Source: Synechococcus sp. CO36386bin_37 (GTDB lineage Bacteria > Cyanobacteriota > Cyanobacteriia > PCC-6307 > Cyanobiaceae). From it: 5,015 bases of DNA. How positions within the stretch are numbered: the first letter of the stretch is position 1; each line of letters starts with the position of its first letter. The stretch covers positions 1 through 5,015 of the forward strand of contig WTGE01000289.1 in the NCBI GenBank assembly GCA_011525445.1, read 5' to 3'. Both the position numbers and the translations under genes were made by a program. The notes under the pieces were generated by a model, which saw nothing but the letters and a program-made list of their open reading frames with translations, had not been told where the DNA came from and ran no database searches. This document shows positions 4,867-5,015 of this stretch, piece by piece.

Positions 4867-5015
4867 ATGAATGTTTTCATTGCAGTTGTGACTCAAGGAT
4901 TCACTGCAGGTTGCGATTCAGGACCGTTGCTGATTCAGGTTGGACAGCTACTAAAGCGGAGATCAGTGTGTGGAGCCACTCATCATTTCAACCACCACTC
5001 AGCAGCCTGGGGCGT
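4867..5015 (+). CDS. Possible start of an unrecognised protein (cut by window end)
   Basis: ATG at 4867, with a TAA closing the frame 12 bases upstream, opens a frame still open at the edge after 49 codons. It begins M-N-V-F-I-A-V-V-T-Q-G-F and later holds a histidine-rich patch (T-H-H-F-N-H-H). There is no clear ribosome-binding site and no motif I can name. A minus-strand frame also enters from the right and stops at 4985-4983 after ten codons (ending A-A-E-W-W-L-K). A gene end on that strand is therefore the main alternative. Confidence 0.3.
   Translation, partial: MNVFIAVVTQGFTAGCDSGPLLIQVGQLLKRRSVCGATHHFNHHSAAWG
4898..4937. repeat. GATTCA three times at an exact 17-base step
   Basis: GATTCA starts at 4898, 4915 and 4932. 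The bases between copies are only loosely alike (GTTGC recurs). This could be a small operator array or a by-product of composition; it lies inside the doubtful frame from 4867. Confidence 0.25.

Noticed and set aside
1..5015. CRISPR array, tRNA or rRNA genes, insertion-sequence ends
   Set aside because: I looked on both strands and found no regular repeat-spacer pattern, no cloverleaf with a T-arm consensus and no transposase.

Overview
The window looks like a piece of a cyanobacterial chromosome, most probably a marine Synechococcus/Cyanobium-type picocyanobacterium. This rests on general character: moderate GC in the two long recognisable genes, many very short open frames in roomy intergenic stretches, sparse Shine-Dalgarno sequences and one HIP1 octamer (GCGATCGC at 1711-1718). 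No taxonomically diagnostic gene is present, so the assignment is tentative.

Left part (1-1122): a small cupin protein runs off the left edge on the minus strand. Upstream of it is a possible 80-residue minus-strand protein that I do not recognise, preceded by a purine-rich ribosome-binding sequence. A 388-base stretch without a convincing gene follows and probably holds the mscS promoter.

Middle (1123-2951): two convergent, confidently identified genes. On the plus strand is a 277-residue MscS-type mechanosensitive channel, an osmotic safety valve of the inner membrane. On the minus strand is a member of the MpaB / rubber-oxygenase (DUF2236) family of haem-dependent oxygenases, substrate unknown. 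The 98 bases between them hold a perfect 11-bp inverted repeat, and a second 15-bp hairpin overlaps the oxygenase stop codon; together they probably insulate the two transcripts.

Right part (2952-5015): gene remnants and unfamiliar material. Between 2952 and 3440 are two tiny minus-strand frames, one apparently broken by a one-base frameshift. From about 3440 the base composition becomes clearly AT-rich. There lies a 330-codon plus-strand frame encoding an unrecognised protein extremely rich in aromatic residues with 13 cysteines. It resembles a secreted disulfide-bonded protein, but it has no signal peptide, no ATG and no visible ribosome-binding site, so its 5' end seems lost or frameshifted. 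About 160 bases downstream is a pair of mutually exclusive hairpins, the second ending in a short T-run, with the geometry of a terminator or attenuator. At the right edge a short plus-strand frame stays open to the end.

The genes do not form an obvious pathway. The most unusual elements are the orphan Cys/aromatic-rich gene in its AT-rich island and the alternative-hairpin region behind it; I cannot demonstrate a new system from this sequence alone.
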